A DNA stretch of 6,853 bases from an uncultured Dysosmobacter sp. (GTDB taxonomy: Bacteria; Bacillota; Clostridia; Oscillospirales; Oscillospiraceae), in assembly GCA_934597465.1 (NCBI GenBank), contig CAKTSC010000073.1, forward strand, positions 1-6,853. The letters are read 5' to 3'. The translations under genes and the position numbers were made by a program. Position 1 is the first letter of the stretch, and the number at the start of each line of letters is the position of its first letter. Positions 5,288-6,853 of this stretch are shown piece after piece. The notes beneath the pieces are model-generated. The model did no database searches and had not been told where the DNA came from. It saw nothing but the letters and a program-made list of their open reading frames with translations.

Positions 5288-6154
5288 ATGTTCAAACGAG
5301 TGATGGTGGGGGTCATCGGCATTCCCCTGCTGGTGCTGGTGCTGAGCTTCGCCCCGGCCTGGGCCACCATGCTGCTGATGATGGCCCTCTGCGGCGTGGG
5401 GGCCCACGAACTCCTCCACGCCGTGGGTGCGGCGGGGGATAGGACGCTCTGTGTTCTGACGGAGGGGAGCGCGGCACTGGTACCGCTGGCGGTCTTTGGG
5501 GAATCCTTTTACAGCGTCATGCCCCTCTCCCTGGAGGGAGAGATCCAGGCGGCGGGTTTTCCCTGGGGCCTTCCCATTCTGGGACTGGCCCTTGTGCTGG
5601 GGCTTTTCCTCCACGCCATCCTCCGCTACGGGAAGGAGGGGGCGGTGCCCTTCGCCCACCTGACGGCGGGCATCTTCGGGGGGTTCGTCTTCCCGCTGAT
5701 GCTCTCCTGCCTGCTGCGGCTCCGGATGGGGGCGCAGGGGACGGTGATGGTGTGGCTGCCGCTCGCCATCTCCTTCGGCAGCGATACCTTCGCCCTCTTC
5801 GCGGGCATGGCCTGCGGGAAGCACAAGCTGGCCCCCCACGTGAGCCCCAAAAAGACCGTGGAGGGCGGCGTCGGCGGTCTGCTGGGCGGCGTCATCGGGA
5901 TGATCCTGCTCCACGCCGTTGGTACCTGGGCGTTGGGGGAGAGCTTCCTCTCCTGGGGGCAGATCCTGGCGCTGGGGCTCCTCGGCAGCGTCATCGACCA
6001 GATCGGCGATCTGAGCTTCTCTGTCATCAAGCGGGAGTTCGGGGTGAAGGACTACGGCAAGCTCCTGCCGGGCCACGGCGGGGTGCTGGATCGCTTTGAC
6101 AGTGTGACCTTCGTGGCGCCCTTCGCGTATCTCCTGGCGGCGCTGCTGGGATAA
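5288..6154 (+). CDS. cdsA: Phosphatidate cytidylyltransferase (CDP-diacylglycerol synthase)
   Basis: This integral membrane enzyme makes CDP-diacylglycerol from phosphatidic acid and CTP, the branch point for bacterial phospholipids. The 288-residue product has about eight hydrophobic segments, beginning at residues 5-20 and 26-45. The C-terminal half carries the family's conserved stretches: SDTFALFAG (165-173), GKHKLAPHVSPKKTVEG (177-193) and the signature beginning IDQIGDLSFSVIKRE (236-250) and ending KDYGKLLPGHGGVLDRFD (254-271). The signature includes the metal-binding Asp pair and the SxxKR, HGG and DRxD residues. An AG-rich ribosome binding region (GAAAGGGTGAG, 5272-5282) precedes the ATG at 5288-5290, and a hairpin stands just before it. 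Its place after uppS and before dxr is the usual Firmicutes order. Nothing looks truncated. Confidence 0.96.
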   Translation: MFKRVMVGVIGIPLLVLVLSFAPAWATMLLMMALCGVGAHELLHAVGAAGDRTLCVLTEGSAALVPLAVFGESFYSVMPLSLEGEIQAAGFPWGLPILGLALVLGLFLHAILRYGKEGAVPFAHLTAGIFGGFVFPLMLSCLLRLRMGAQGTVMVWLPLAISFGSDTFALFAGMACGKHKLAPHVSPKKTVEGGVGGLLGGVIGMILLHAVGTWALGESFLSWGQILALGLLGSVIDQIGDLSFSVIKREFGVKDYGKLLPGHGGVLDRFDSVTFVAPFAYLLAALLG

Positions 6155-6176
6155 TTTCAGGAATCGGGACGAGACT

Positions 6177-6853
6177 ATGACGAATAGCATTGCAATACTG
6201 GGCTCCACCGGCTCCATCGGCCGCCAGACCCTGGATGTCGTCCGGGAGCTGGGGCTGCGCGTGGCCGCCCTGACGGCCAACGCCAGCGTGGAGCGGATGG
6301 AGGCGCAGGTGCGGGAGTTTCATCCCGACCTGGCCGTTCTGACGGACGAAAAGGCGGCGGCGGAGCTCCGCGTCCGCCTGGCGGACACGGAGACGAAAGT
6401 CCTCTCCGGGGAGGAGGGGCTGCTGGCGGCGGCCACGCTGCCCCAGGCCGACACCGTCCTCACCGCCGTCGTGGGCATGGTGGGGCTGAAGCCCACCCTG
6501 GCCGCCATCCGGGAGGGCAAGCGCATCGCCCTTGCCAACAAGGAGACCCTGGTCTGCGCCGGGGAGCTGGTGATGGCCGCCGCCGACCGCTATGGCGCGG
6601 AGATCGTGCCGGTGGACAGCGAGCATTCCGCCATCTTCCAGTGCCTGCAGGGCTGCCGGGGGAGGGAAGAGGTCAAGAGGATCCTTCTCACCTGCTCCGG
6701 CGGGCCCTTCTACGGCCGGAAAGCGGCGGAACTGCAAAATGTGACAAGGGACGATGCCTTACAGCACCCAAACTGGAAAATGGGCGAGAAGATCACCGTG
6801 GACTGCGCCACGCTGATGAACAAGGGCCTGGAGGTCATCGAGGCCATGCGGCT
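6177..6853 (+). CDS. dxr: 1-deoxy-D-xylulose-5-phosphate reductoisomerase, N-terminal part (3' end outside window)
   Basis: The enzyme converts DXP to 2-C-methylerythritol 4-phosphate with NADPH, the committed step of the MEP isoprenoid pathway, and is the target of fosmidomycin. The window holds 225 codons of a protein normally near 380-400 residues. Visible marks are the NADPH-binding GSTGSIGRQTLDV (9-21), ALANKETLVCAGE (118-130), the metal-binding Asp147 and Glu149 in VPVDSEHSAIFQCL (144-157), the flexible loop LTCSGGPF (171-178) with HPNWKMG (197-203), and VDCATLMNKGLEVIEA (208-223). The usual VDSAT reads VDCAT here, putting Cys210 at the position of E. coli Ser222, a phosphate-binding residue. 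The ATG at 6177 lies 22 bases after the cdsA stop. The ribosome binding site is weak (AGGA at 6159-6162 or GGGACGAG at 6166-6173), so coupling to cdsA is likely. The product supplies precursors for the UppS reaction encoded two genes upstream. Confidence 0.96.
   Translation, partial: MTNSIAILGSTGSIGRQTLDVVRELGLRVAALTANASVERMEAQVREFHPDLAVLTDEKAAAELRVRLADTETKVLSGEEGLLAAATLPQADTVLTAVVGMVGLKPTLAAIREGKRIALANKETLVCAGELVMAAADRYGAEIVPVDSEHSAIFQCLQGCRGREEVKRILLTCSGGPFYGRKAAELQNVTRDDALQHPNWKMGEKITVDCATLMNKGLEVIEAMR

Noticed and set aside
5201..6280. Long - strand open frame (359 codons) opposite cdsA
   Set aside because: It lies opposite a gene with a full CDP-diacylglycerol synthase signature, and its product is His/Gln/Arg-rich without recognisable domains.
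1..6853. CRISPR array, tRNA or rRNA gene
   Set aside because: No regularly spaced repeats, cloverleaf-like segments or conserved rRNA stretches were seen on either strand.

Overview
The window is a stretch of ordinary bacterial chromosome of high GC content, with Shine-Dalgarno-type starts. The gene block pyrH-frr-uppS-cdsA-dxr on the right is the arrangement typical of Firmicutes. The high GC, the clostridial-type XRE regulator fused to a membrane segment, and the protein sequences together suggest a GC-rich gut Clostridia lineage (Oscillospiraceae-like, in the neighbourhood of Flavonifractor, Intestinimonas or Oscillibacter). This is inferred from sequence character, not from a database match.

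Left part (1-1247): the last 67 residues of an EamA/DMT-type transporter on the + strand end at 204 and are followed by a strong hairpin terminator that also works for the opposite strand. Facing it on the - strand is a two-gene unit with its own promoter (1160-1188): a 113-residue protein with one membrane segment and a coiled coil, then a 149-residue protein of unknown function. A second hairpin terminator (1213-1244) separates this unit from the next gene.

Middle (1248-3207): a 515-residue - strand protein has an N-terminal XRE helix-turn-helix, a proline-rich linker, one transmembrane segment and a large, probably extracytoplasmic C-terminal part. It looks like a membrane-anchored regulator or sensor. 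It is divergent from pyrH. The 412-base intergenic region holds an AT-rich heptad repeat directly in front of the regulator's ribosome binding site, a GC-rich hairpin, a possible extended -10 promoter, a strong bidirectional terminator-like structure with no gene feeding it, and a good promoter for pyrH.

Right part (3208-6853): pyrH (UMP kinase), frr (ribosome recycling factor), uppS (undecaprenyl diphosphate synthase), cdsA (CDP-diacylglycerol synthase) and the start of dxr (DXP reductoisomerase, cut by the window end) form one tightly packed operon. It links pyrimidine nucleotides, translation recycling, isoprenoid and cell-wall carrier lipid synthesis, and phospholipid synthesis. The usual upstream partners rpsB-tsf are not present, so pyrH is the operon head here.

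I see no CRISPR array, tRNA, rRNA, insertion sequence or clear novel defence or mobile system. The points most worth a second look are the membrane-anchored XRE protein, the orphan terminator upstream of pyrH, the small two-gene unit of unknown function, and a cysteine at the phosphate-binding serine position of DXR.
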